From: Marinobacter shengliensis
GTDB lineage: Bacteria > Pseudomonadota > Gammaproteobacteria > Pseudomonadales > Oleiphilaceae
Direction of reading: 5' to 3'
Length of the DNA stretch: 38,701 bases
Assembly (NCBI RefSeq): GCF_003007715.1
Contig: NZ_PXNO01000024.1
Span: 1-38,701, forward strand
Both the position numbers and the translations under genes were made by a program. The notes under the pieces are model-generated. The model had not been told where the DNA came from. It ran no database searches and worked only from the letters and a program-made list of their open reading frames with translations. Shown one piece after another: positions 1-8,787 of the stretch; the first letter of the stretch is position 1; every line of letters begins with the position of its first letter.

Positions 1-1971
1 CTGGAACAACCGGTGGACCTGGTGGTGTGGCAAGACGGCCAACCGGTGCGGCGCTTTACCGGCGTGGTCAACGAATTCGTCCGCGGCAACACCGGCCACC
101 GCCGCACCGCCTACGAAGTGGTCATCCAGCCCCCGGTCTGGCGCCTGGGCCTGATGCACAACAGCCGCATCTTCCAGACCCAGGCCACCGACGCCATCGT
201 GCGTACCTTGCTCGAAGAGCGGGGCATTATTGATACGGTCTTTGACTTCAAACGCCCCCCTGAAGAACGGGAATACTGCGTCCAGCACCGGGAAAGCGAC
301 CTGCAGTTCATTGAACGACTGGCCGCCGAAGAAGGCTGGCATTACCGTTACCAGCACGGCAGCGTGGATGGCGAAGAACAACCGGCGTTAATCATCGCCG
401 ACCACCACGGCGACGCCCCGAAACTGGACCCGGTGCCCTGCAACACCCAGGCCGGCGGCAGCAGCAAACAGGCCTGCGTGTTCAGCTTCGCCTACGAAGA
501 GCGCATCAAAGCCGCCTCCGTGGCCATGAAGGACTACACCTTCAAAAACCCCGCCTACGCCCTGATGCACGAACACAGCGCGGGCGGTGTGAACCACCGA
601 GAAGACTACCAACACTACGACTACCCCGGTCGCTACAAGGCCGACGCCAGTGGCCAGCCCTTCACCCAGGCCAGACTGGACGCCCTGAGAAACGACGCCA
701 GCCTGGCCAAGGGCGAAAGCAACCGCCCGGACTTCACCCCAGGCGCCAAAGTGGAACTGCAGGAACACGACAGTCAGAGCCTGAACCGGGAATGGCTGCT
801 GACCGCCATCACCCACACCGGCAAACAGCCCCAGGCCATGGAAGAAGAGGGTGGCAGCGAACCCACCAGTTACCACAACGACTTCACTGCCATTCCGGCC
901 GATAAAACCTGGCGGCCCCTGTGCGAACACAAACTGATGATGGACGGCCCCCAGATGGCCATCGTCACCGGCCCCGAGGGTGAAGAGATCCACTGTGACC
1001 AGTATGGGCGAGTGAAAGTGAGATTCCCCTGGGACCGCTATTCAAAGAACGACGAACACTCCAGCGCCTGGCTACGCGTCGCCCAAGGCTGGGCCGGCGG
1101 CCAATACGGCTTTATGGCTTTACCGAGAATCGGCAATGAAGTAATCGTTTCCTTCCTGGACGGCGACCCGGACCAGCCCATCATCACTGGCCGAACCTAT
1201 CACGCCACCAACACACCGCCCTACGCGCTGCCGGAACACAAAACCCGGACCACGCTGAAAACCAAAACCCACAAGGGTGAGGGCAGCAACGAGCTACGCT
1301 TTGAAGACGAAGCGGACCAGGAACAGATCTACGTCCACGCCCAGAAAGACCTGGACTTGCTGACCGAGAACAACCGCACCGAAGTCATCAAGAACGACAG
1401 CCACCTGACGGTGGAGAACAACCGCTTCAGCCACACCAAAGGCAACAGCCACCACACCACCGAAGGCGAACACCGGGAAAGCATCGGTGCCGACTACAGC
1501 CTCACCGTCAATGGCAGCCACCACAGCAAGCAGGGCAAAAACCAGCTGGTGGAAGCCGGCACCGAAATCCATCACAAGGCCGGTATGAAAATTGTGATTG
1601 AAGCCGGCGCTGAGGTAACGCTAAAGGCCGGCGGCAGCTTTGTGAAGGTTGACCCGAGTGGGGTGACCATTTCCGGGCCGCTGGTGCGGATGAACTCCGG
1701 GGGTGGGCCTGGGAGTGGTAGTGGGGTTGGGGTCACGGGGCCGTTGTTGCCAAATGCATTAACACCTGATGGCTCGATTAGCTCAACAGGGCCCCAAATA
1801 TCTGATACCGGAGTTCGGCCAAACATTGAGGCTCTGTCGTTAAGGGTGGATGAGGTTAGGCCGATTGAGGCAGACCTGAAGCAGGCCGCGAGCTTTAGAA
1901 ATGCCGCAAGAAAGGAAGAAGTTTTCTCGGAGGTCTGCTCTGTAAGGTCTGATAAGGAGGCGCTTTCATGA
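1..1971 (+). CDS. vgrG: T6SS spike protein VgrG/TssI (5' end outside window)
   Basis: VgrG trimerises to form the spike on the type VI secretion tube and carries effectors into target cells. The reading frame is open to base 1, so the true start and roughly the first 60 residues lie upstream; the GTG at 13 is probably internal. Numbering from that GTG, residues 1-300 are the gp27-like base, about 316-395 the gp5 OB-fold (QYGRVKVRFPW, WAGGQYGF, GNEVIVSFLDGDPDQP), and about 424-560 the repetitive beta-helix needle (NELRFEDEADQEQ, followed by His/Asn-rich repeats). After a Gly/Ser-rich stretch near residue 570 there is a tail of about 80 residues with no recognised domain and visibly AT-richer codons. 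The stop overlaps the DUF4123 gene by ATGA, so adaptor and effector are probably co-translated with it. Family assignment is very secure; the specific role of the tail is inference. Confidence 0.95.
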   Translation: MEQPVDLVVWQDGQPVRRFTGVVNEFVRGNTGHRRTAYEVVIQPPVWRLGLMHNSRIFQTQATDAIVRTLLEERGIIDTVFDFKRPPEEREYCVQHRESDLQFIERLAAEEGWHYRYQHGSVDGEEQPALIIADHHGDAPKLDPVPCNTQAGGSSKQACVFSFAYEERIKAASVAMKDYTFKNPAYALMHEHSAGGVNHREDYQHYDYPGRYKADASGQPFTQARLDALRNDASLAKGESNRPDFTPGAKVELQEHDSQSLNREWLLTAITHTGKQPQAMEEEGGSEPTSYHNDFTAIPADKTWRPLCEHKLMMDGPQMAIVTGPEGEEIHCDQYGRVKVRFPWDRYSKNDEHSSAWLRVAQGWAGGQYGFMALPRIGNEVIVSFLDGDPDQPIITGRTYHATNTPPYALPEHKTRTTLKTKTHKGEGSNELRFEDEADQEQIYVHAQKDLDLLTENNRTEVIKNDSHLTVENNRFSHTKGNSHHTTEGEHRESIGADYSLTVNGSHHSKQGKNQLVEAGTEIHHKAGMKIVIEAGAEVTLKAGGSFVKVDPSGVTISGPLVRMNSGGGPGSGSGVGVTGPLLPNALTPDGSISSTGPQISDTGVRPNIEALSLRVDEVRPIEADLKQAASFRNAARKEEVFSEVCSVRSDKEALS

Positions 1972-2594
1972 TGCTTCAAACCTCAACGATTAGCGAAAGC
2001 CTTCAGCCCTTACCACCGGCCGAGCATATGTTCTTGGTTTTTGACGGCGCATGTTCTAAGCATGGGCTGCGAAGCTGGTATGAATTGGGGTTAGATGTAT
2101 GCCCTCTCATGGTATTGAAGGATGGTGTATATGATGGTGTGTCTGCTTTGGGGCCGATGATTGCGGATCTGAGAGCTAGCACTGTTCTTAAGGCGTTATG
2201 GGAAAACAATCATCCCATAACGAGGAGAGCTGCGGTGTATCACACTTCTTATGATGAGACTGGTTTATTGGATTTTCTGAGGGCACGAGTGCAAGTGATT
2301 ATGCCCGGAGAGTTGTTGGCTTGGTTGAGGCTCGGTGATGCCAGGGTAGTTTCAAGATTGGCTGAGGCTGACGGTCATTTCCCTCCGCAATTCTGGTCGG
2401 GTGTTGACTCTATTTTTTTTCAATCTGAAACAGCATTGATCACAAGATACCAACCAACACGGGCCTCGAAGGGCAATGCTTCGGATGAGCGGGCGCTCTT
2501 CTCACAAAAAGTGGTGCCTCACTTCCATTTCGGCTCGGATCTATTATCTGCACTGGATTCGTCAAACGATCTAAAACACAGGGACGTGTTATGA
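1968..2594 (+). CDS. DUF4123 T6SS effector adaptor/chaperone (Tap/TEC type)
   Basis: This 208-residue protein has the DUF4123 pattern: an N-terminal FLVFDGA strand, then a W-x-E-L-G-L-D segment and PLMVLKDGVYDGVSALGPMI, the usual core followed by a 'G-P' loop. DUF4123 proteins bind a cognate effector and load it onto the VgrG tip. A strong ribosome site (AAGGAGG, 1954-1960) serves either ATG 1968 or ATG 1971. The gene overlaps vgrG by 4 nt and ends in an ATGA overlap with the effector gene, the standard vgrG-adaptor-effector order. The C-terminal third (from about residue 140) is not conserved to my eye and may be the effector-specific part. Codon use is more AT-rich than in the vgrG body. 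Confidence 0.85.
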   Translation: MMLQTSTISESLQPLPPAEHMFLVFDGACSKHGLRSWYELGLDVCPLMVLKDGVYDGVSALGPMIADLRASTVLKALWENNHPITRRAAVYHTSYDETGLLDFLRARVQVIMPGELLAWLRLGDARVVSRLAEADGHFPPQFWSGVDSIFFQSETALITRYQPTRASKGNASDERALFSQKVVPHFHFGSDLLSALDSSNDLKHRDVL

Positions 2595-5248
2595 CTTATT
2601 GTGCAACCTGTCCACTAATGACAGCTTTTGTGCCCCTACGATACGCCATTGGTCCTTTGAACTATGAAGGCGATTTGCTAGCTGGATTGGAGATACCTGA
2701 CCTGCCAGAGCTTTTTCCTAACTTTGAGCGGTATACGCGCCTGCAGGATCGAGTGCTTGGATTGGTTCCTCGCTTGTTGAGAGACGGCTGGTTATATGTG
2801 TGGAGCAGCTATGATGATCGCTTGATCGAGTACTCGGTGACGAATTCCCATATTCAGGAAACGAGCCGGGGCGGAGAGGTTATCGATTCCAGAACGTCGG
2901 TTTTTTTAGCGCTTCCCTCGGGAGAGCCGGTCGATATTGCCTGGAGCGAAAACCAGTGGTCTGATGCTCATTTTGACATGATTGTGAATGAATCGGATCA
3001 GCGTGAGAAATTCATGAGAAGAATGATCCCGGGAAGCTCACCGCACTGTCAGGGACTTGATGAACAGACGTTTTATAGCCTGCCGGAGGTCGCTAATATC
3101 GAAGAATTCGATTGGTCAGGGTTAACGCCAACGATTCCGCATTGGCCTCGAATCGAACGTGCCACGAGGAGGTTTGATCAGCGGGTAATAGGGATTGTTG
3201 ATGACCCTTGGGGCGTGACAGAGGATCTGGCCGCTTTGGTTCGGCTTGCCCACGACAATCAGGAGCGCTTGCGAGCTCGGTTCGGTGGGGAGTGGAGCCT
3301 TGCCAAGACAATCAGGGATCTATACGAGACGGACAGTCAGCTTGAGGCAAAGCTTCCTGAGCTCGTTGAGCTGCCCAAATTGCAGAGGGCCTGGCGTGAG
3401 TCAGATTCGTCTCAATCCCATTTTGAAGAAGTTGTTGGAGGGTTGCTCGATTCCTGGATTCGGTGGATGGAGACGCTCGAATGTGCAAACGGTCCTGAAA
3501 CACTGGCAAGTTCTTGTGAGAGCCTTGATCTCACCAGAGAAGACCACCACACCATTTTGCAAGAGAAATTTGGTCTTGCTCTGTTAGGCCCATCTTACTT
3601 CAGCAAAGGCGCTGGTGCGATTGGTCGTCTGGCCGACATACAGGGCGAGGGTGCCCAGTGGTTCTGGAATGCGCTGCTTGGGGTAAGAGAGCGCCTGTCC
3701 CTCGGAGAAATCGAGAAGCTCGTTGAAGTCGGAGATATGGCGAACGACTCCATAGAAGATCTTTCGAAAACGGCAACAGCGCTTGTTGCTGCGATTAATT
3801 CCAAGATTTCCGGTCTTGTCGCTAGAGCGCCGACGCCTCCAACACAATTATTATTCAATGCTGTTTCGCCGGTCGCTGCGGTAGAGTTGAGAGGGTTTCC
3901 AAACCGAATATCACTTTTAGGAAGCGGATTCCTGGTTTCGGGGTTAGCTCGAACTGGTCAGTCATTGGTGGTGGAGAGCGTAAGTGCTGTTCAGTCAAAT
4001 CAATGGTTGAGTGAGGCGGCGAAAGGAGGTGCCAACAGCAACCTGCCTCACCGCCAACTGAATGCCGACGTGGGTAAAGTCCCTGTTATTCGGGCAACAG
4101 CGGCGAACGCAACGAAGTTTTATCAGGGTAACCCTTACAAGTTAATTGACGGTTTGGAAAAGGCTCCATTGCGTTCAATTCTGGTAGTTTTGACCGGAAT
4201 GAACATGTTTTCTGCTACCTCAGTTCTATTCGGCAGTTCGACAAACCTCACTGAAAATACTGTGAAATTCTTGGGTAGCATTTCTGCCTTATCTGCGGCT
4301 TACCTGTCACTTAAGCACAGAATTGAAGAGCTTAATTGGAAGCGGGGGTTGTCACTATTAGATAATCCAGAAGCGCATAGCCATGCATTAGGCTCGTTTG
4401 CTGCATCTGTCACCGCTATTACCGCAGCCTTCGATGTAGTTATTTTTGGCATGCAGGCAATCGAATCGTACCGCGCTGGGGATTTTGATACGGCTGCAGT
4501 TGAGGGTGGCTTGATGGGAGTGTCATCAGGGCAACTGGCACTAAGCGTCAGAGCCTTTAGGGCATATCGTGAGGCGAGAGCTGCGGTACTAGGCTTACAA
4601 GTTGCTTCTTCGGTCCGGGGGTTGTCAAGGCTGGGTGGCTTCTATACAGCGTTGTCGGTAGGTTTAACTGCATCTTTAATTGGAGGATTGGTCGCCCGTC
4701 ATTACATACAGAATACTCCGCTCGAGCGCTGGCTTGCTAATACTCGGTTCGGTGTGAAGCCCGCTGGGTGGGCCGGGAACTATCGAGATGAGATGGAGCG
4801 ATTGTACACGGCTATTTTTCCCATCAAACTCAGGTTGGAGAGGGTTCGGAGGTTTAATCCGCGTACGGGAATCCATATGCAGGATTGTTGGTTGATTCTT
4901 GAACTTCCGGGGCAAAGTGCTTTGCACCCTGAAATGATTTATTTTTCGGGTGATGAGTTGAGAAACGGTGTTAGTTATCGGTCTTTGGCGTGGATTGAGC
5001 AGCAATTGCGATCTGTATTTGATGCGGAGGAAAGAGAGCAGATACTTCAGCCAAATCGGACACCTGTGACTTGGACTGGCGCTGATTTCACCCTTCATAA
5101 AGGGACAAGAATTCATAATGCCGCAGCCACAGCAACATACAGAAAGGTTTATGAAGATGATGACCAGATCTTCGGGCTTCAGGGGGAACTGATATATCGC
5201 CCACAACCTGGTCTAGAAATGCCTCCAGTAAAGGTTGATATTTGGTGA
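2591..5248 (+). CDS. VasX-like pore-forming T6SS effector
   Basis: An 885-residue protein with the N-terminal signature of the VasX / BTH_I2691 effector family: CATCP near the start, VPLRYAIGP, and LLRDGWLYVW at about residues 60-70. The middle (about 190-420) is helical and soluble. The C-terminal half has several hydrophobic segments, about 525-548, 560-576, 598-622 and 683-705, as expected for a colicin-like toxin that inserts in the target inner membrane. VasX itself is a known lipid-binding pore-forming T6SS effector; the activity here is inferred by analogy. The gene overlaps both neighbours (ATGA upstream; downstream start within its stop), placing it between its likely adaptor and its likely immunity protein. 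No peptidase, nuclease or lipase motif was found. Confidence 0.8.
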   Translation: MTYCATCPLMTAFVPLRYAIGPLNYEGDLLAGLEIPDLPELFPNFERYTRLQDRVLGLVPRLLRDGWLYVWSSYDDRLIEYSVTNSHIQETSRGGEVIDSRTSVFLALPSGEPVDIAWSENQWSDAHFDMIVNESDQREKFMRRMIPGSSPHCQGLDEQTFYSLPEVANIEEFDWSGLTPTIPHWPRIERATRRFDQRVIGIVDDPWGVTEDLAALVRLAHDNQERLRARFGGEWSLAKTIRDLYETDSQLEAKLPELVELPKLQRAWRESDSSQSHFEEVVGGLLDSWIRWMETLECANGPETLASSCESLDLTREDHHTILQEKFGLALLGPSYFSKGAGAIGRLADIQGEGAQWFWNALLGVRERLSLGEIEKLVEVGDMANDSIEDLSKTATALVAAINSKISGLVARAPTPPTQLLFNAVSPVAAVELRGFPNRISLLGSGFLVSGLARTGQSLVVESVSAVQSNQWLSEAAKGGANSNLPHRQLNADVGKVPVIRATAANATKFYQGNPYKLIDGLEKAPLRSILVVLTGMNMFSATSVLFGSSTNLTENTVKFLGSISALSAAYLSLKHRIEELNWKRGLSLLDNPEAHSHALGSFAASVTAITAAFDVVIFGMQAIESYRAGDFDTAAVEGGLMGVSSGQLALSVRAFRAYREARAAVLGLQVASSVRGLSRLGGFYTALSVGLTASLIGGLVARHYIQNTPLERWLANTRFGVKPAGWAGNYRDEMERLYTAIFPIKLRLERVRRFNPRTGIHMQDCWLILELPGQSALHPEMIYFSGDELRNGVSYRSLAWIEQQLRSVFDAEEREQILQPNRTPVTWTGADFTLHKGTRIHNAAATATYRKVYEDDDQIFGLQGELIYRPQPGLEMPPVKVDIW

Positions 5249-6261
5249 TTGAAGACGCGAAAAAGCTATTCGACGCTGTAGCTAGTAAATTCGGGACGTC
5301 CTCAAATACTTTGCTGCTGAGTGGCAGCTCGAGTAGTAGCTACGCTCCGTCACAGCCCGGTCTCGTAGAGTCACAAGATGAGGAGTTTTTGTCTTTACGA
5401 ACTGCTAGTGCAGATAGCAGGGGGACTTTAACTGGAGTAGGTTTCTTCATTGGCGGTGTCGGGATTCTAGCTTTCCTGTTGCACGGGATTTTTGGGCAAT
5501 CGCCGGATTTGAATTGGTTTTTGTTGCTACTTTCTATCGCACTTATTGCAGTGCCCACTATTTGGGAGTTAAGTCGACCCCCATCTATGCCAATTATTTT
5601 TAACCGGCGGACTCAGGAAGTTTACTATGAAATGAAAGGGGACCTTTATCATGCTAATTGGGATGGTATTGAGGCGGTTGCCTACGAATACAAGATTATA
5701 AATCAGTATTCGGGATCGATAGTTCACGGTAATTTGGAAATCATGCTCCAAAAATTTGGCGCACCGGACGAACGGATCGTATTGAATCTGTCAGGTGTGC
5801 CGGCAGGCAAACGTTTGCCTGCCTTGATTGGCATTTGGGAGTATTTACGATGCTTTATGACGGTCGGCCCCTGGTTTGATGAAGCAGGCAGGAAAACAGA
5901 ATCCCGGAATACCTTTATAGAAAAAGGTTTGAAGTCTGGCAGAGTTTCATTTCTTGATCAGTTGCTTCAGGGGAGAAAATTTATTGGCGAAGAGCGTAAA
6001 GAAGGAAACGGCATTTCTGGAAGCGCCTTCTTATACTGGTTAGATTCTTATCTTCTCTTCCCATTTGCCTTCGGGATGGAATGTGTCCAGAAAATCGATA
6101 GGATGAGAAGCCGAAAGCACTGGCCAGACGTGGTACAGGAACGCCTGGATCCTAACGGCCCAACATCCCGACTGATCGATATCGAAGAAGACTACATGGC
6201 GCAAAAGCAGAAGGAGCTGGAGGAGCTTCATGAGCGGATGCGTAAAACCCTGCCAAGATAG
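5242..6261 (+). CDS. DUF6708-like membrane protein, candidate immunity protein for the VasX-like effector
   Basis: A 339-residue protein starting at TTG 5242 or GTG 5245, both inside the effector stop region, with AAAGG at 5230-5234 as ribosome site. Residues about 65-85 (VGFFIGGVGILAFLLHGIF) and 91-108 (LNWFLLLLSIALIAVPTIW) form a hairpin of two membrane helices. They are followed by PIIFNRRTQEVYY, the strand pattern seen in DUF6708 proteins next to VasX-type effectors, then a soluble domain. A further hydrophobic stretch lies at about 262-280 (FLYWLDSYLLFPFAFGM), and the C-terminus is a charged helix. A position directly after the toxin, in overlapping translation, is where immunity genes sit; a multi-helix inner-membrane protein suits protection against a pore former. 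The immunity role is inference; an accessory role in effector assembly is the alternative. Confidence 0.6.
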   Translation: MVIEDAKKLFDAVASKFGTSSNTLLLSGSSSSSYAPSQPGLVESQDEEFLSLRTASADSRGTLTGVGFFIGGVGILAFLLHGIFGQSPDLNWFLLLLSIALIAVPTIWELSRPPSMPIIFNRRTQEVYYEMKGDLYHANWDGIEAVAYEYKIINQYSGSIVHGNLEIMLQKFGAPDERIVLNLSGVPAGKRLPALIGIWEYLRCFMTVGPWFDEAGRKTESRNTFIEKGLKSGRVSFLDQLLQGRKFIGEERKEGNGISGSAFLYWLDSYLLFPFAFGMECVQKIDRMRSRKHWPDVVQERLDPNGPTSRLIDIEEDYMAQKQKELEELHERMRKTLPR

Positions 6262-6342
6262 CTCTTTTGTCAACAAAATGGATATCTCTGAGTTGGCATG
6301 CTTGGACCAGAAGGAAAGCTTGATGACTGGGAAGCAAAAACT

Positions 6343-7290
6343 TTGGGAATAAGACTTGTCAGTACGATGCTTAGCCTTGCATTAGTCTCCGGTTGTTCAT
6401 CACCGGAGGCGCCCTCAGAAGCTGAGATTGAAGCGGTGCTCCACAGTGCCAAAAGCAATCTGATTTTTGTCGAAGGCGGCGAGTTTTGGCTGGGAGGTGT
6501 TGGAAGCGAATCGGGAGTGCTGTTTAACCTGATCTCCTATGACAACAAGTCGCCAAAACTGGTGGAGGTTGAGAGCTTTTCAATCCTCAAGGCAGAGGTT
6601 ACCTGGGGGCAGTTCGTTACGTTTCTGGGGGATGTGCGGCGAGCGGTCGGCTATACAGTCGAAAAGGGCTTCAAGCGAGCTGTGCGGTTACCAATATCAT
6701 CAAACAATGATCCGTTATCACCAAACTTCAAAGACAAACCGGCTCGGAGTCCTAACTTTCACGAAGCAGAGGGATATTGTTTATGGTTAGCTGAAAAGAG
6801 CGGTTTGCCTTATTCCTTACCGACTGAGGCCCAATGGGAATACGCTGCCCGCAACCGCGGCCAACCGATCGCATTCGCCACAGATACGGGCCAGGTGGAA
6901 GTAGATAAATATCTTCAGCGTCCATCTCAATATATTGATCCTATGCAGCCTGTTTCAGGGAACGCGCTGATACATTCATCTAATCAGGTAGAACGCCGAC
7001 CGGTTGGATCTTATCCACCGAGTCCGCTCGGTTTGTATGATATGACTGGGAATGTTGCTGAATGGACGAGAGATTGGTTCCACCCCGGTTACGCTCATCT
7101 TGATTCGACTAACCCGGTGGCATCGCGACCGCACAGCGAGCATCCTAATCGAAGGGTAGTGAGGGACCTGGCCGGCCATGGTGATCATACTGGTGGCTTG
7201 GCAACCGTCTATGCGAGGCATGGTGAGGATGTTAATTCACCGGACCAAGGATTCCGCTGCGTCGTCAATCATGCCAAACCTATCAATTAG
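6343..7290 (+). CDS. SUMF1/FGE-fold lipoprotein lacking the catalytic cysteines
   Basis: I place the start at TTG 6343, 8 nt after GGGAAG (6329-6334). This gives a textbook lipoprotein leader, MGIRLVSTMLSLALVSGC, with the lipidated Cys at residue 18. An ATG at 6298 is in frame but has a poor ribosome site and adds a charged leader. The rest is an FGE-sulfatase (SUMF1) domain: FVEGGEFWLGG, EVTWGQFVTFL, SLPTEAQWEYAARN, GLYDMTGNVAEWTRDW and a terminal GFRCVV. True formylglycine-generating enzymes carry two copper-binding cysteines in the RGGSF-type segment near the C-terminus; the matching stretch (RRVVRDLAGHGDH...VYARHG) has none, so sulfatase maturation is unlikely. It follows the effector and candidate immunity genes by 81 nt and may be an envelope accessory of the module. 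That role is inference. Confidence 0.8.
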   Translation: MGIRLVSTMLSLALVSGCSSPEAPSEAEIEAVLHSAKSNLIFVEGGEFWLGGVGSESGVLFNLISYDNKSPKLVEVESFSILKAEVTWGQFVTFLGDVRRAVGYTVEKGFKRAVRLPISSNNDPLSPNFKDKPARSPNFHEAEGYCLWLAEKSGLPYSLPTEAQWEYAARNRGQPIAFATDTGQVEVDKYLQRPSQYIDPMQPVSGNALIHSSNQVERRPVGSYPPSPLGLYDMTGNVAEWTRDWFHPGYAHLDSTNPVASRPHSEHPNRRVVRDLAGHGDHTGGLATVYARHGEDVNSPDQGFRCVVNHAKPIN

Positions 7291-7322
7291 TTGCCCGGTA
7301 CAGTGTTTTCAAGGAAGAAACC

Positions 7323-7643
7323 ATGAACACTACAAAGCTGAATCCACCCACCCAAAAGAATCGCCTGATCACAATGATTCTGGCCATGTTTCTGGGGATA
7401 TTCGGAATTGATCGCTTTTACTTGGGAAAGTGGAAGTCCGGTATCGCCAAAGGCCTTACGCTTGGTGGTCTTGGTATCTGGTGGTTCATTGATGGTGCGT
7501 TATTGCTGATGGATGCCTTTCTGCATTCATTAGGGAAAGACTCTGGTTTTGTGAAAGACGCTCGAGGGCAGGATCTTCGGTTGGGGCTTTCAATGTACCG
7601 ATTGAAGGATGGTCGTTTGCAGCGTGACTGGTTTTCAAGCTGA
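7323..7643 (+). CDS. TM2 domain protein
   Basis: A 106-residue protein with a TM2 domain at about residues 15-65: two membrane helices (LITMILAMFLGIFGIDRFYLG and GLTLGGLGIWWFIDGALLLMDAF) joined by a short loop, with the family hallmark G-x-D-R-F-Y-L-G. TM2 proteins are widespread small membrane proteins without an assigned bacterial function. AAGGA upstream of the ATG supports the start. The C-terminal 40 residues are soluble and basic. It lies 32 nt after the SUMF1 lipoprotein gene and may be co-transcribed with it. Confidence 0.8.
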   Translation: MNTTKLNPPTQKNRLITMILAMFLGIFGIDRFYLGKWKSGIAKGLTLGGLGIWWFIDGALLLMDAFLHSLGKDSGFVKDARGQDLRLGLSMYRLKDGRLQRDWFSS

Positions 7644-7693
7644 GCTGTGTACCGCTCACTCCCCGGGGATAGTCATCAAGGGTGGTTATACAC

Positions 7694-8773
7694 GTGCTCG
7701 CGCGTAAAAAGTTTATCGGCACCTTAGAAACAGTAAATGAAACTGTTGTAAAAGCTCGAACCACAGCCGAGCTTGAGCAGTTGGGCAACTATCTTGCCGA
7801 TAACAATATTACGCTGCGTGATAGCGTTCGGCAGAGGATCGTGCTCGCGGGCGGCGCGGCCGTATTGGCGTACCTCAGCGCAGCGTTCTTTGTCACTCCG
7901 TTGCTATTTTATTGTCTTGTGGGTTTGGCTATTGGTGTGGTGTTGGATGGCGTGCGCCTTCATGCCAAAGGTATTGCTGCATGCGATTTGGTGATCGAGC
8001 GTTTTTCCCTGCTCAGTTATGGGCTAGTGCCGGTTGAATCTGAATTGGTGTGGGCCAGAGCCCGGCAGCTGGAAGAGTTTGATCAAGGTCTGGATAGCCG
8101 GCATCTTTCGCACACGCACAAAGGCCGCTATCAGGGCAGAGATGTTGGGTTTTCGTACACCACCTATCAGTTCGAGTATTCTGATAGCCGGGGCAACAAC
8201 CTCAGGCTTTCAAAGCAGAAGTCATTTTCATATCGAGTCGAATTCTTTCCTTTTCGGGTTGTACCCGATACCAGATTGAATAAAAGCGATAGCATCAAAA
8301 GGTGCAGTGGCATACTGGTTGAATTTCCATACGCCTCTGGACTTCGGGTTTCATCTTCAGGTCCCAGCAAGGTGTACCCCCAGGAATACGAGCCTGCGTC
8401 CTATGATTTTCGGAAAGCATTCTTGTGTAACGGTTATAGTGAAGCTGAGTTGGCTCGCTTTCTGAATCCCGCCACGGTAGAAGCGATTTTTCGGGCCTCC
8501 TGGTCTGTTCCGGGGTTAGTTGTGGAAGTGAGCAGTGACAACCTCCTTTGCTTGTCTACTTCAAATCCAAGAGCTACGGAGGTTGAGTTGCCGGACTATC
8601 GTCATGAGCGTGTTAATCCGGCGAGGAATCCCGAGGCTTTGAAAACGCTTCTCCAGACAGAAAGGCCGATGCGGGATCTGGATGCGTTGCTGAAGCTTGC
8701 TCACGAACTTGTAAAGTATCACGATTCAAATTTTGCGGCGGACGACGAAAGATCGTCTTCCGTGTATGCCTGA
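7694..8773 (+). CDS. DUF3137-like membrane protein
   Basis: GTG 7694 is preferred because AAGGGTGG (7678-7685) sits 8 nt upstream; GTG 7682 is also in frame. The product has about 359 residues, an N-terminal cytoplasmic stretch, and two adjacent membrane helices (IVLAGGAAVLAYLSAAFFV and TPLLFYCLVGLAIGVVLDG). A large soluble domain follows. Its C-terminal part (GILVEFPY, YDFRKAFLCNGYSEAELARFLNPATVEAIF, then VEVSSDNLLCLSTS) follows the DUF3137 pattern. DUF3137 genes are often found next to lemA, as here (14 nt upstream of it), which supports the call. The molecular role of the pair is not known to me. Confidence 0.65.
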   Translation: MLARKKFIGTLETVNETVVKARTTAELEQLGNYLADNNITLRDSVRQRIVLAGGAAVLAYLSAAFFVTPLLFYCLVGLAIGVVLDGVRLHAKGIAACDLVIERFSLLSYGLVPVESELVWARARQLEEFDQGLDSRHLSHTHKGRYQGRDVGFSYTTYQFEYSDSRGNNLRLSKQKSFSYRVEFFPFRVVPDTRLNKSDSIKRCSGILVEFPYASGLRVSSSGPSKVYPQEYEPASYDFRKAFLCNGYSEAELARFLNPATVEAIFRASWSVPGLVVEVSSDNLLCLSTSNPRATEVELPDYRHERVNPARNPEALKTLLQTERPMRDLDALLKLAHELVKYHDSNFAADDERSSSVYA

Positions 8774-8787
8774 TAAGGAGTGGGTAA

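Noticed and set aside
388..993. 201-residue minus-strand frame opposite vgrG
   Set aside because: Val/Gly/Phe-rich antisense shadow of a GC-rich gene, with no motif.
6343..7290. Calling the SUMF1 protein a formylglycine-generating enzyme
   Set aside because: The two catalytic cysteines are absent and no sulfatase gene is present in the window.
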